Translations under genes and position numbers: made by a program
Part shown: piece after piece, positions 9,057 to 18,347 of the stretch
How positions within the stretch are numbered: the stretch's first letter is position 1
Layout of the letters: each line of letters starts with the position of its first letter
The notes under the pieces: model-generated
What the model saw: the letters and a program-made list of their open reading frames with translations, nothing else
Database searches by the model: none
Told to the model about the DNA's origin: nothing
Source: Halalkalibacter sp. APA_J-10(15)
Lineage (GTDB): Bacteria > Bacillota > Bacilli > Bacillales > Bacillaceae_D
Length of the DNA stretch: 64,000 nucleotides
Direction of reading: 5' to 3'
Assembly: GCF_023017105.1 (NCBI RefSeq)
Contig: NZ_JALKEV010000002.1
Coordinates: 124,001-188,000, forward strand

Positions 9057-10754
9057 TTATTCACCTTCAAATGCTTCGACACGACTCTTAACAACTTCTG
9101 TAAAGAACGCTTCATACCCTTCAACATCAAGCTCATTCACTCGTGCAACATAATCTTCCCAAATACCATCAAACTCTGATGGATCTGATAGCACTAAACG
9201 TGGGAAAAAATCACGCTGAATATCTTCTAAACGCTGTTCGAATATTTCAGGATCCGAACCTTGTTCAATATTAGCACTCCACGTTGGATACCACGGACGA
9301 TCCTGTGGCTCAGCAAAGATTTGTGTAAATGTTTCTAATCCGTACGCATCTAAGAATTCACGGTCAACCTCATTGTACGTTTCTTGGACAACAGCAGGCT
9401 GTCGGCGAGGCTCCCAAGCATTCCCATCTGAGAATACACCGCCTCCACGTGGCCAGTACCACTCAAAGTAGGCAAATCCGAACTCTTGTCTCCAATCTTC
9501 ATCTTCAGTCATCGTAATTTGTTCTGGTGTGCGATAGTACATACCATCTTCATCGACTTCATATGTTTCTCCTTCAATTCCCCACATAACAAGCTTTTGC
9601 GTCTCTTCCTTAGCAATGTGGTTAAAGAATTCCATAATACGCTCAGGATTATCCGCGCTTGTCGTAATACCTACACCGCGGTTCGTAACAAATGCTGGTG
9701 GATCAAGGTACTGATCAGTAATATCTTCATCAAATACAATCGGAAGACCCATGTACTCTTTATAATGGTCACCATCTTGTCTATGAACATTCATAGCTAC
9801 ATTTGCTTGCCATCCATAATCAAAGAATCCTAATAGTCGACCAGAAGAAATTTTCGCTAAATATTCATCATAGTTCGCAACAAATGCTTCTCGATCAAAT
9901 AACCCTTTTGCATTAATTTCATTTAATTTCTCAAGGTAACGTCTTGTTTCTTCTTTATCAGCGTAAATTTCCGCTTCATGCGTGTCCATATCCACCCATA
10001 CGCCACCATCATTTGGAAAACCAGCTAAATGGTTAGGCACATTGGATAATGCAAAGAATCTCCAATCATACGTCAAAGCTGTATATCCAATTGTTGAAGC
10101 ACCGTCAATTTCAGGGTACTTTTCAACATAAGCTTCAATTAAATCAAAATACTCGTCTAACGTCGTAATTTCAGGATAATCAAACTCACGTAAAACTTCA
10201 CGTTGAATCCAAAATGCTCCTTGATCTTGGTTAGCTGGAGGGATAAATCCTTGGTCCGCTCCCATCGGGATATAATAAATATTCCCATCTTCATGAGTCA
10301 TCGCATCAAGGTACGGCTCATAAAGCGCTTTCAAGTCAGGTGCATATTCATCAATTAAGTCATTTAATGGGATAAATGCTTCAGCATCTAATAGAGCATC
10401 AATTGCTTCATTTGGCTCAATAACATCTGGATATTGACCCGATGCAACCATCGTACCAATACGCGTGTTAAGATCACCAGTAATATACTCCATGTCAACA
10501 GTAGTGTTCAATTCCTCTTCAAACATAGCTCCAATTGTTGTTTCTCTTGAATTAACATTCGGAAGTGTCGTTGAACCATTGAAATACGAAAATGTAAATG
10601 GTTCATTGTCCGCCGTTGCTTCCTCTTCACTACTAGAATCGTCGTTTGTATCACTTGACTCATCACCTGACGTATCGTCACCTGAACAAGCGACTAACGC
10701 TAACATTAGCGCCAACGCTAGACATAAGAAAAAGTTTTTCTTACTAATAAACAT
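9057..10754 (-). CDS. Lipoprotein sugar-binding protein (large LplA-like type)
   Basis: A 565-residue extracellular solute-binding protein. The signal peptide ends in the lipobox LVACS, followed by an extremely acidic Ser/Asp/Glu linker and a binding domain. Its size and features (PNVNSRETTIGAMFEEELN, FGFAYFEWYWPRGGG) resemble LplA-type proteins that serve CUT1 oligosaccharide importers. It lies behind the permease pair, but a strong terminator separates them and it has its own upstream region with a cre-like site, so it forms a separate unit. It may supply a second substrate specificity to the adjacent permeases or work with permeases elsewhere. Substrate is unknown. The acidic surface fits an alkaline or saline habitat. 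Confidence 0.88.
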   Translation of the reverse strand: MFISKKNFFLCLALALMLALVACSGDDTSGDESSDTNDDSSSEEEATADNEPFTFSYFNGSTTLPNVNSRETTIGAMFEEELNTTVDMEYITGDLNTRIGTMVASGQYPDVIEPNEAIDALLDAEAFIPLNDLIDEYAPDLKALYEPYLDAMTHEDGNIYYIPMGADQGFIPPANQDQGAFWIQREVLREFDYPEITTLDEYFDLIEAYVEKYPEIDGASTIGYTALTYDWRFFALSNVPNHLAGFPNDGGVWVDMDTHEAEIYADKEETRRYLEKLNEINAKGLFDREAFVANYDEYLAKISSGRLLGFFDYGWQANVAMNVHRQDGDHYKEYMGLPIVFDEDITDQYLDPPAFVTNRGVGITTSADNPERIMEFFNHIAKEETQKLVMWGIEGETYEVDEDGMYYRTPEQITMTEDEDWRQEFGFAYFEWYWPRGGGVFSDGNAWEPRRQPAVVQETYNEVDREFLDAYGLETFTQIFAEPQDRPWYPTWSANIEQGSDPEIFEQRLEDIQRDFFPRLVLSDPSEFDGIWEDYVARVNELDVEGYEAFFTEVVKSRVEAFEGE

Positions 10755-10792
10755 ACTGCAATTCCCCCTTTTTTGAAATTGCTTACCTTTTC

Positions 10793-10806
10793 TGTAAGCC
10801 CTTTCA
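10793..10806. promoter_or_regulatory. cre-like site upstream of the binding protein gene
   Basis: TGTAAGCCCTTTCA matches the CcpA operator consensus except for one of the two central CG positions. It lies about 40 bp upstream of the binding protein start. Confidence 0.4.
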
Positions 10807-11052
10807 TTGTATATTTAATGACTTAGTTCAGTCACTCTACAAACTAAAGATTAAACCTTAAAAATTATATTTTCTATCTTAGAGATGTTAACTTTACCAT
10901 GTCTAAACAAGTGAAACAATATAAATAAAGACACCATTAGTAAATAAAAAACTAGAATCTACTTGCGACTCTAACAAGGAAACGTTTTATGCATTGGCTA
11001 AATAACAAATACTATCTTGATTCAGATATGTTTTTTTAAAACAACAAAAAAA
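10807..11052. other. AT-rich promoter region, no gene seen
   Basis: This stretch between the binding protein gene and the permease terminator holds no supported reading frame. GGAAACGTTTT near 10977 is a possible further operator half but was not strong enough to call. Confidence 0.5.
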
Positions 11053-11090
11053 CCCATATGCAAGGATTCCATTCGTTCCTTGCATACGGG
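11053..11090 (-). terminator. Terminator of the permease operon
   Basis: CCCATATGCAAGGA pairs with TCCTTGCATACGGG (one G-T/A-C difference), and the minus strand continues with seven T residues. Confidence 0.88.
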
Positions 11091-11116
11091 ATGAATGAAT
11101 AAAAGAGAATTCATAA

Positions 11117-11950
11117 CTATTTGATGGAACCAAGCATTCCCGCTACAAAATGTCGTTGCATCAAAAAGAAAATAATCGCTGTAGGTAGGGTTGCTATGAC
11201 AATCGCAGTCATGATTAAACCATAATCAGGTGAATAGCTCGAACCTAATGTTGAAATGAGTAATGGAATCGTTTGTTGTTCCTGAGACTGCAATACAACT
11301 AACGGCCATAGGTAGTTATTCCAGCTATTCATAAACGTAATAATGGCTGCAGCTGCATACGTTGCTTTCATCGTTGGCATGTAAATCCGAAAAAAGATTC
11401 CAATCTCTGAAACACCATCAATTCGAGCAGCTTCCAATATATCTTTTGGAAAGAACTTTGTATTTTGTCTAAATAGAAAAATAAGAAAGGCTGTAGTAAT
11501 GGTCGGAAGAGCTGCTGCTGCCAGTGTATCAATGCCAATGGCAGGAATAATATGTGAAATCGTTCCAAACAAACGAAACAACGGAACCATTAACGCGGCA
11601 AAAGGAATCATCATTGATAACAATAAAATCGAAAAAACAATATCCTTTGCTCGACTTCGATAAATTTCAAATCCATAACCTGCTAATGAACCTATCAATA
11701 AAGCTAGTACGGTTGTCCCAACAGCAATGAGTGTCGAATTCCAAAGAGCTTGCACAATATCAACAGTTGCAAATAAATGACGGATATTTTCAATTAAATG
11801 TGTTCCCGGTAATAATCGACCACCCGTCACATCTACAGATCGATTCGTTGAACTAATAACCATCCAAAGAAACGGAAGGATTGAAATAAGGGATGCCACT
11901 GACAAAAATAAATATGTGAAAATTCGTTTAACGTTACGCATTTTTATCAC
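11117..11950 (-). CDS. Sugar ABC transporter permease (MalG/LacG type)
   Basis: A 277-residue inner subunit of a CUT1 carbohydrate importer with six membrane helices. The cytoplasmic EAA loop EAARIDGVSEIGIFFRIYMP, which docks the ATPase, is intact, as is the N-terminal ILPFLWMVISS. Its start overlaps the end of the preceding permease gene by 17 bp, a typical translational coupling, and a strong terminator ends the unit. No ATPase gene is present, so a shared MsmK-like ATPase elsewhere must energise it, as is common in Bacillus. Confidence 0.93.
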   Translation of the reverse strand: MIKMRNVKRIFTYLFLSVASLISILPFLWMVISSTNRSVDVTGGRLLPGTHLIENIRHLFATVDIVQALWNSTLIAVGTTVLALLIGSLAGYGFEIYRSRAKDIVFSILLLSMMIPFAALMVPLFRLFGTISHIIPAIGIDTLAAAALPTITTAFLIFLFRQNTKFFPKDILEAARIDGVSEIGIFFRIYMPTMKATYAAAAIITFMNSWNNYLWPLVVLQSQEQQTIPLLISTLGSSYSPDYGLIMTAIVIATLPTAIIFFLMQRHFVAGMLGSIK

Positions 11951-12875
11951 CTGCTACTTTAAACTGAATAATGGAGAAGAACACAACCATCACAACGATC
12001 GCATACGAAACAGTTGCCGCATAGCCAAAGTCAGGCGTGTATTTGAATGAAATGTTATAAATATATTGCGAAATAGTAATTGTCGCATTACCTGGTCCAC
12101 CACCCGTTATATTCATAACCTCATCAAATAATTGTAATGTTCCAATTGTCGACATAATCGATGTAAATAAAATAATTGGTTTTAACATTGGCACCGTAAT
12201 TCGGAAGAATTGGGTAAATGCCGATGCTCCATCGATTCGTGCCGCTTCATAAATAGCTGGGTCAATATTTTGTAGCGCAGACAAATAAAAGATCATGTTG
12301 TACCCTGTCCATCTCCACGTAATCGCAATAATAATTGTTACTTTCGCCCAAAACGAATTCGTAAGCCATTGAATCGGCTCTGAGATTAATGAAAAATTTA
12401 AAAGCATCACGTTAATGAATCCATCTGCACCAAACATATACTTAAACACAACAGAATAAGCAACTAAAGATGTGACACAAGGAAGAAAGATCGCAATTCG
12501 AAAGAATCCTCTCCCTTTTAACGTTCGATCATTGAGTAGCACGGAAAAAAATAACGCAAGAATGAGCATGACTGGTACTTGAATAAGAAAGTAAAGGATC
12601 GTATTCTGTACGGCTGTTATAAAAACAGGATCTGAAAACAATCTCGTATAATTAGCAAACCCAATAAATTCTAAGTTATTCCCAGATCCTGATTGAAAGG
12701 ATAAGATGAACGCTCGTAGCATTGGATAAAAATAAAAAAGCCCGATCATGAAAACAGATAAAATAATAAAAGACCATCCAATCATCGATTTTTTCATACG
12801 TAACCGAGTTAATGGTCGCTTCGGCTTAAGCTGAGTTCGTTTGTTTTCTTGCTTGGCAGGCAACACTTTCTCCAC
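11934..12875 (-). CDS. Sugar ABC transporter permease (MalF/LacF type)
   Basis: A 313-residue partner permease with a basic cytoplasmic N-terminus (KPKRPLTRLRMKKS), six membrane helices and the EAA loop YEAARIDGASAFTQFFRITV. The conserved DEVMNITGGGPG segment near the end is typical of MalF-type subunits. The gene follows the solute-binding protein gene after a 92-bp gap containing a stable stem-loop that probably lowers permease expression relative to the binding protein. Substrate class is an oligosaccharide; the exact sugar is not deducible. Confidence 0.93.
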   Translation of the reverse strand: MEKVLPAKQENKRTQLKPKRPLTRLRMKKSMIGWSFIILSVFMIGLFYFYPMLRAFILSFQSGSGNNLEFIGFANYTRLFSDPVFITAVQNTILYFLIQVPVMLILALFFSVLLNDRTLKGRGFFRIAIFLPCVTSLVAYSVVFKYMFGADGFINVMLLNFSLISEPIQWLTNSFWAKVTIIIAITWRWTGYNMIFYLSALQNIDPAIYEAARIDGASAFTQFFRITVPMLKPIILFTSIMSTIGTLQLFDEVMNITGGGPGNATITISQYIYNISFKYTPDFGYAATVSYAIVVMVVFFSIIQFKVAGDKNA

Positions 12876-12916
12876 CCCTCTCTTAATTTAAGAAAAAAAG
12901 CGTTAGATGAAGTGAA

Positions 12917-12950
12917 TGTCCTAAAGGGTATACTTTCACCTTTTAGGACA
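12917..12950 (-). promoter_or_regulatory. Stem-loop between binding-protein and permease genes
   Basis: TGTCCTAAA pairs with TTTAGGACA, extended by GG/CC and outer bases. No T tract follows. Such hairpins act as partial terminators or 3' stabilisers in sugar ABC operons. Confidence 0.6.
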
Positions 12951-12967
12951 TCCACACTCTTCTTTGT

Positions 12968-14287
12968 TTAATTTAATGAGGCTTCGGCTTGTGCTTGTGC
13001 ATCTGCTAGCGCATCATCTAAATCCTTCCCATTTAAATAGTTTTGCATTTCAACGACTAGAATGTCATCAATCGCATACGTATGCATCCCATAGTTAATT
13101 TGCGGAATATCCTCTGCCCATTCTGAAAAAGTCGCAATAATCCTTTGACCTTGAAAGTAATCATCTTCTAATTGATACGCCTCTCCTTCAGCCGCAGGCG
13201 AATATGTCCCGATTGCACCAATTTCAGTAACTAAATCTTGGTAAAAGTCAACATTCGAACCAAACGTTTGTGTTAAGAAATCAACGGCATCCTCTTTTCC
13301 ATCAATATCAATCACATACCATGACGATCCCCCTAAGTTTGAGGCATTTACTGCTCCATCAACACCGCTTAGTCTTGGTTGTTCCACGACCTTCCATAAG
13401 CCGGCTTGAGAATCTTCTGCCCTGATTGAAGGACTAATCCAATTTCCTGTTTGTACAGTTGCAACGTCTCCACTATTGAACCCTTGTAAAAACTGACTCC
13501 AGTCTGAGTGAAAGCCCATAATATCCGCTTCAACCATTTTTTTATACACTTCAAAGGACGCTTTCAAGGCTTCATTATTCGCTAAATTTGGTGTAACTCC
13601 ATCGTCTTCCATATACCATGCCCCTGCCGATTGAATCATCGTACGAATAAGACCTAAATCACTAGGGTCAGTGGTAATCATTTTCTTGCCTGTCGCTTCA
13701 TACACATCCTTACCTATCTCGATATATTCTTCCCAATCAATAATTGATAAATCATCTGCTGTATAGCCTGCTTCCTCTAAATAGTCGGTTCGAACGAATA
13801 AACCCGTTACACCGGTATCAAATGGAAGACCATAATTCTCTCCTTCAAAGCTTGTCGGTGCTAATTTATAAGGGGCGAAGTCATCTGCGTTAAACGCTCC
13901 CGTAATTGGGTAAAATGAATCCGGATACGCATTTAAAAAGCTTTGAGCACGATAATCCTCAATTAAAACAATATTAGGTAAGCCTCTTGTTGTACCGGAG
14001 CTCAAGCTCGTATTTAACCTTTGTACAATATCATCCTGAGCATTTTCGATGACCTCAAACTCAACATCTGGATTGATCGCTTGATAATGCTCTTGAGCGA
14101 TTTCAAGTGCTTTAATATTAAAGTTCACATCCCAAGCCCATACCGTAACCTTTCCTTCTCCAATAGCCTCTTCTGTTACATCATCTGAATTTGATCCGTT
14201 CTCTGTAGATGACTCTTCAGTAGAGTCAGAGCAAGCCACTAACGCGAAAAGAGCTACCATTAAGATTGCCATGAACCATTTTTTCAT
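12968..14287 (-). CDS. Lipoprotein oligosaccharide-binding protein (MalE family)
   Basis: A 439-residue extracellular receptor of the CUT1 importer encoded just downstream. The signal peptide carries the lipobox LVACS, followed by an acidic Ser-rich linker and the MalE-type fold (VTVWAWDVNFNIKALEIA, LPNIVLIEDYRAQSF, GDVATVQTGNW). It is the first gene of the uptake operon. A cre-type palindrome sits 24-37 bp upstream of the start, implying glucose repression by CcpA. The YesMN-like sensor and regulator genes lie directly upstream and probably induce the operon. Sequence features suggest beta-linked oligosaccharides such as lactose, galactan or xylan fragments, but this is not decided. Confidence 0.9.
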   Translation of the reverse strand: MKKWFMAILMVALFALVACSDSTEESSTENGSNSDDVTEEAIGEGKVTVWAWDVNFNIKALEIAQEHYQAINPDVEFEVIENAQDDIVQRLNTSLSSGTTRGLPNIVLIEDYRAQSFLNAYPDSFYPITGAFNADDFAPYKLAPTSFEGENYGLPFDTGVTGLFVRTDYLEEAGYTADDLSIIDWEEYIEIGKDVYEATGKKMITTDPSDLGLIRTMIQSAGAWYMEDDGVTPNLANNEALKASFEVYKKMVEADIMGFHSDWSQFLQGFNSGDVATVQTGNWISPSIRAEDSQAGLWKVVEQPRLSGVDGAVNASNLGGSSWYVIDIDGKEDAVDFLTQTFGSNVDFYQDLVTEIGAIGTYSPAAEGEAYQLEDDYFQGQRIIATFSEWAEDIPQINYGMHTYAIDDILVVEMQNYLNGKDLDDALADAQAQAEASLN

Positions 14288-14310
14288 TTTAAATCCCCCT
14301 GTCTTTTATT

Positions 14311-14324
14311 TGTAAGCGCTTACT
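14311..14324. promoter_or_regulatory. cre-type operator of the uptake operon
   Basis: TGTAAGCGCTTACT contains the perfect palindrome GTAAGCGCTTAC and departs from the CcpA consensus by one terminal base. It lies just upstream of the binding protein start. Confidence 0.65.
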
Positions 14325-14482
14325 TATATAAAAAGTTTACCATTTTACTTATTTATACTGTTAGGAAGATTTCTAGATATATTTGCACTTTTTATCGTTT
14401 TCATATAACGTCAGCTTGTATTTTCTTTGGAAATTAGGAGATTTCTTTGTTAATCCTTTTGGAGCATATCCACACTTAAAAA

Positions 14483-14521
14483 GACACTGAAAAAAATGTA
14501 AAAGTTCTTATTTTTCAGTGC
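14483..14521 (-). terminator. Terminator of the sensor kinase operon
   Basis: CACTGAAAAA pairs with TTTTTCAGTG, and the minus strand continues TCTTTTTAAG. This separates the regulator genes from the transport genes. Confidence 0.75.
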
Positions 14522-14533
14522 CTCCATAAATTA

Positions 14534-16276
14534 TTATTCTTGCTCAACTGGAAGGATCAAGCGTACTCTTGTCCCTTGTTTAAGCTCACTTTGTACAGAC
14601 ACTCGATATGACTCACCGTACAAAAATTGAATACGTTCATCTACATTCTTTATCCCAATTCCTTTAAAGAACGATGAACCTTTACGTTTTTCTTCTATTA
14701 TAGGCTCCTTCAACTCCATCCCCTTACCGTTGTCGACAACTTCACATACTAGTCTGTGCTCGTCTAACCATATATAGATGTGGATAAATCCCGTTTCCTG
14801 TTCATTGAACGCATGAAAAAAAGCATTCTCCACAAAAGGCTGTAAAATTAATTTAGGAATAAGAATTTTTGCGCAACTTTCTTCCACAAAATAATCAACA
14901 TGTATTCGATCACCATAACGCTTCTGCTGAATGAACACATAATGCTTTAAATTCTCCACCTCCTGCTTCACCGTAATCATCTCATCACCATTACTTAATG
15001 TACTTTGTAAAAGTGAGATTAAAGAACGAACGGTATCAATAGCTTCTTCTTTACTTCCTTGCTGAACAAGGAATTGTACGGAAGTTAATGTGTTATAAAG
15101 AAAATGGGGATTAATTTGTTGCTGCAATGCAGCGAACTCCGCTTGACGCTTCTGCTTTTCACTGTCCACCACCTTATCCACATACATGTGAAGCTCATCT
15201 AACATTCGATTAAAGGCCTGACCAATCTTCTTCGTTTCATACGTATTTTGTAACGTAATATAATAATCAAATTGATTTTCAGAAACATGCCCTATTTGTT
15301 GAACTAATGTTGCAATCGAATTCGTCAATCTCTGTGATACAAGGAATACAATAATGACAGCTACGAATGTAATGAGCATACACAATAGAAATATGGCACT
15401 CGTATCAATTAAATCAGCAAAGGCAATATCCTTATTCAGCATATTAACTAAATACAAATCAATAGAAGGGATATACGTAGAGAAAATAATATGATCTTCT
15501 TGATCGATCGTTGTCGTCAAATAGTCGAGACGACTATCAGCTAGCTCATTTGCATATTGCAGTAAGGACCAATTTTGCTTTCCAATCAAATCATGACGAT
15601 TACTAGAAACGACTTCACCCGCTTGATTCATTAGCAATATATCATTTCCTGGTGAAGTGTAGCTTTCATAGAAAGGTTGAAAATCAGCTTCTCGTATCGT
15701 AAAGTACATAACCCCATACGTTGAATCATTCGTACGATCTAAGAAAGCTCTTGAAATAACGATAATCGGCACTCTCGCTGAAGGATCCACCTGATAAAGC
15801 ATTTTTCTCGGATAGAGCATCGATAGTTTCGTAATGTCACTTGCATAAAGCTCCTGATCTGAAATCGGCCATTGTGAGCGCTCAGACGTATACACTTGAC
15901 CGTTTTTTCCTGCAATGAGAACACCGATATCATGGGCACTAAAAAAACGTTTCGTTCTCTCAATTTCTTGGTCCATATAATAATAGGAATTCAACAAATC
16001 CAGGCTCGTGTATTCCTCTGTTAAATAATTTTTCACATCATTATTTTGAATGAGCTGATTTGAAGCCATTACTAGTGAATAATGGAACGTATCAATTGAA
16101 CCTTCCACCTGCTTTAATATTTGTGAATTCGTAATACTAAATGTATTAATAAAAAATCGCTCAGACATGCGAATCGTCGTCCATGTAATAGTAGTCGAAA
16201 CAATGACCATCAATAACACTGTCATGACAAACAGTTTAATAAATAAGCTTCTATGTTGAAATCGTTTAGGAATCAT
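14534..16276 (-). CDS. YesM-like sensor histidine kinase
   Basis: A 580-residue membrane sensor. Helix one (about 10-32) and helix two (about 290-314) enclose an extracellular Cache-like sensing domain, followed by HAMP (about 315-370) and a LytS/YesM-type kinase. The phospho-acceptor His is H391 in INPHFLYNTL, and the ATP-binding motifs DNGKGMEL and GIGIKNVDERI are present. The gene starts 3 bp after the regulator gene ends, so the two form one operon. Systems of this type sense extracellular oligosaccharides, often via a solute-binding protein, and induce neighbouring transport genes. Confidence 0.95.
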   Translation of the reverse strand: MIPKRFQHRSLFIKLFVMTVLLMVIVSTTITWTTIRMSERFFINTFSITNSQILKQVEGSIDTFHYSLVMASNQLIQNNDVKNYLTEEYTSLDLLNSYYYMDQEIERTKRFFSAHDIGVLIAGKNGQVYTSERSQWPISDQELYASDITKLSMLYPRKMLYQVDPSARVPIIVISRAFLDRTNDSTYGVMYFTIREADFQPFYESYTSPGNDILLMNQAGEVVSSNRHDLIGKQNWSLLQYANELADSRLDYLTTTIDQEDHIIFSTYIPSIDLYLVNMLNKDIAFADLIDTSAIFLLCMLITFVAVIIVFLVSQRLTNSIATLVQQIGHVSENQFDYYITLQNTYETKKIGQAFNRMLDELHMYVDKVVDSEKQKRQAEFAALQQQINPHFLYNTLTSVQFLVQQGSKEEAIDTVRSLISLLQSTLSNGDEMITVKQEVENLKHYVFIQQKRYGDRIHVDYFVEESCAKILIPKLILQPFVENAFFHAFNEQETGFIHIYIWLDEHRLVCEVVDNGKGMELKEPIIEEKRKGSSFFKGIGIKNVDERIQFLYGESYRVSVQSELKQGTRVRLILPVEQE

Positions 16277-16279
16277 TGC

Positions 16280-17833
16280 TTACCCCAACTCTCTTAGTTG
16301 ATCCTTCTTTTGCTGTCGGCGATAGTAGCTTGGTGAAACCCCCTTTAGTTTTTTAAATACTTTGCAAAAATAACTATGATCTGAATAACCGACAACCCCG
16401 CCAATTTCAGAGATAGGTCGCTTTCCTTCTGTTAATTGCTTGCAGGCGTGCTCGATACGTATTCGGTTTACATATTCATTAAATCCTACTTTCATATGGT
16501 GAGAAAACTGTGCTGATAAATACGAAGCATTAAAATGGAACGTTTCTGCGACAACATTTAAACTAATAGGCTCATGATAATGAGTAGAGATGTACTCGAT
16601 CACTTGCTGTATACTATCTTCATTTCCCTTCACACTTACTTGAGTAACGGTATCGTTCATCTCTTCTATAAATCTTTCCATATAATCAATGACTTCATGA
16701 GCACTTAACGCTGCACTAACTTTCGACACATACGAGAACTTAACCTTCTCTAGCATCGACCTCTCATAGCCATGGTTGCTTAAAAGAATCGTCACCGTAA
16801 AAAAAATATGATTGAAGAAGCTTCTAAACTCATTCACACTTAAATGAGCCGACTGTACTAAACCATAACTGTATTGTCGTAAATATTGAAAAGCAAGATC
16901 GTAATGTCCGTTCTTCCATTCATCTGTAAACCAATCTAAATTAAAAGGTTCCTCCTTTTTTGTACAAGGAGCATCCTCAGTGCAAATCAATGACTTCTCT
17001 GAAAAATAAAACGGAAGCTGGATCAATGCCTTCCATTCTTCCATATAAATTCTACGTAACTGCTGTAATTGTTCAAAACATGATGTCATTATAAAAGATA
17101 TTTGAGCTGCCACCTTACATACATTTTTCAAACGTTCATATAGTTCAAGATCATTCAAATTCACTATCGCAATAGCAGTATATTGATCTTCTTTAATCCA
17201 AGCGTATCGGACTTGATCTTCATGCTGTTGATAAAAAGGTTCCAATATCCTTTCTGCACATTCAACCTTATTAATGTTACCGCTTTCATTTTGGCTCACT
17301 ACACCTATTAAACAAAAATAAGGATAAGTGAAAAGCTTACATAATTGCTCAATATCTTCCTTCGAACTATACCCATCTATTACCTTTTCTATTTGAGTAG
17401 ACTTAGACGAGACAACTTTCTGATAAGTCTCTTCGCATTTTAACACTTTGGGTATATGCTGAACGGCTTTACATAATACGTCATGTAAATCCTTAGCGTT
17501 CAATTTCGGTTTAAGAATATAATCAATAGCACCATGATGAAAAGCTGAACGAACATAATCATACTCTCCAAAGCTACTTAAAATAACAACTTGGATATTC
17601 GGATAATGTTGCTTCATTTCCTTCGTTAATACTTCTCCATCCATTATCGGCATAACCATATCTGTCAACATAATGTGGGGCTGACATTGAGGAATAAGAG
17701 CTAATGCTTCTTGTCCATTTGAAGCTTCACCAACAATCTCAAAGCCGGACTTTTCCCAGTCTAAATAATGCTTAATTCCTTGTCTAATGAGCGGCTCATC
17801 ATCAACTATTAGAACACGATAAAGATCTTTCAT
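16280..17833 (-). CDS. YesN-like response regulator with AraC DNA-binding domain
   Basis: A 517-residue regulator: receiver domain (1-120) with D11, D12, phospho-acceptor D58 in MLTDMVMP and K108 in YILKPKL; a middle region of about 270 residues of unknown fold; and a C-terminal AraC-type double helix-turn-helix (FHFNASYLSAQFSHHMKVGF and GVVGYSDHSYFCKVFKKLKG). It is first in the operon with the kinase. By analogy with YesN it should activate the solute-binding protein and permease operon next door when oligosaccharide is present. Confidence 0.95.
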   Translation of the reverse strand: MKDLYRVLIVDDEPLIRQGIKHYLDWEKSGFEIVGEASNGQEALALIPQCQPHIMLTDMVMPIMDGEVLTKEMKQHYPNIQVVILSSFGEYDYVRSAFHHGAIDYILKPKLNAKDLHDVLCKAVQHIPKVLKCEETYQKVVSSKSTQIEKVIDGYSSKEDIEQLCKLFTYPYFCLIGVVSQNESGNINKVECAERILEPFYQQHEDQVRYAWIKEDQYTAIAIVNLNDLELYERLKNVCKVAAQISFIMTSCFEQLQQLRRIYMEEWKALIQLPFYFSEKSLICTEDAPCTKKEEPFNLDWFTDEWKNGHYDLAFQYLRQYSYGLVQSAHLSVNEFRSFFNHIFFTVTILLSNHGYERSMLEKVKFSYVSKVSAALSAHEVIDYMERFIEEMNDTVTQVSVKGNEDSIQQVIEYISTHYHEPISLNVVAETFHFNASYLSAQFSHHMKVGFNEYVNRIRIEHACKQLTEGKRPISEIGGVVGYSDHSYFCKVFKKLKGVSPSYYRRQQKKDQLRELG

Positions 17834-17929
17834 GTACGTCCCCCATTTGATCTATTTATAATACAACTCATTTGTTACTCATTCTACTTAAAGGAGACCG
17901 TTTCCTGCTTTCTTACCAAAAGCAAATAG

Positions 17930-17971
17930 GGAGATGTCTCAGAAGGTAAAGTTATCTTCTGAGACATCTCC
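17930..17971. terminator. Strong inverted repeat after the tatC remnant
   Basis: A perfect 16-bp stem (17930-17945 with 17956-17971) has a 10-nt loop. The T tract is weak on both strands, but its place between two minus-strand units suggests a terminator. Confidence 0.6.
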
Positions 17972-17990
17972 ATTCGGTTCAATTTATCGC

Positions 17991-18209
17991 TTAACTTCCT
18001 TTACGATGCACAAATCGTGAGATCGTCACACTCACTTCATATAAAATGAGAAGAGGAATAATAACTAACACATCTGATAGAAAATCGGGCGGTGATACAA
18101 GAACCGATAAACAAATTAAAATAAAATAGGCATACTTACGACTTTTAACGATTATGGAAAGAATCGATGCATCAATCTGTTGCGATTTAGTTATATGAAG
18201 CGTGTGCAA
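17991..18209 (-). pseudogene. tatC: Truncated tatC (C-terminal remnant)
   Basis: The 72-codon frame matches the end of the twin-arginine translocase subunit TatC. KSRKYAYFIL, then SPPDFLSDVLVIIPLLILYE and VSVTISRFVHRKG, correspond to the last two membrane helices of B. subtilis TatCd, which reads ITPPDFISDFLVMIPLLVLFE in this region. TatC is normally about 240-250 residues with six helices; the first four are absent. The frame stays open up to about 18246 without a good start codon or ribosome binding site. A strong inverted repeat remains downstream. Most simply this is the remnant of a deleted tat locus. A functional peptide is unlikely. Confidence 0.75.
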
Positions 18210-18290
18210 ATACTTTTTAAAGGCTTTTCTCTCCTTTTCATTTTAGATGCAACGGCTTTCTACGAATCCTTATACACTGTTATCCTACAA

Positions 18291-18330
18291 CGACAAGCCG
18301 CATTGCTTCACTGAACAATGCGGCTTGTCG
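18291..18330. terminator. Inverted repeat after the reductase-like gene
   Basis: A perfect 15-bp stem CGACAAGCCGCATTG with its complement has a 10-nt loop and lies 18 bp beyond the stop of the minus-strand gene. T tracts are poor. Confidence 0.6.
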
Positions 18331-18347
18331 CGATAGTTTTGTTCGAT

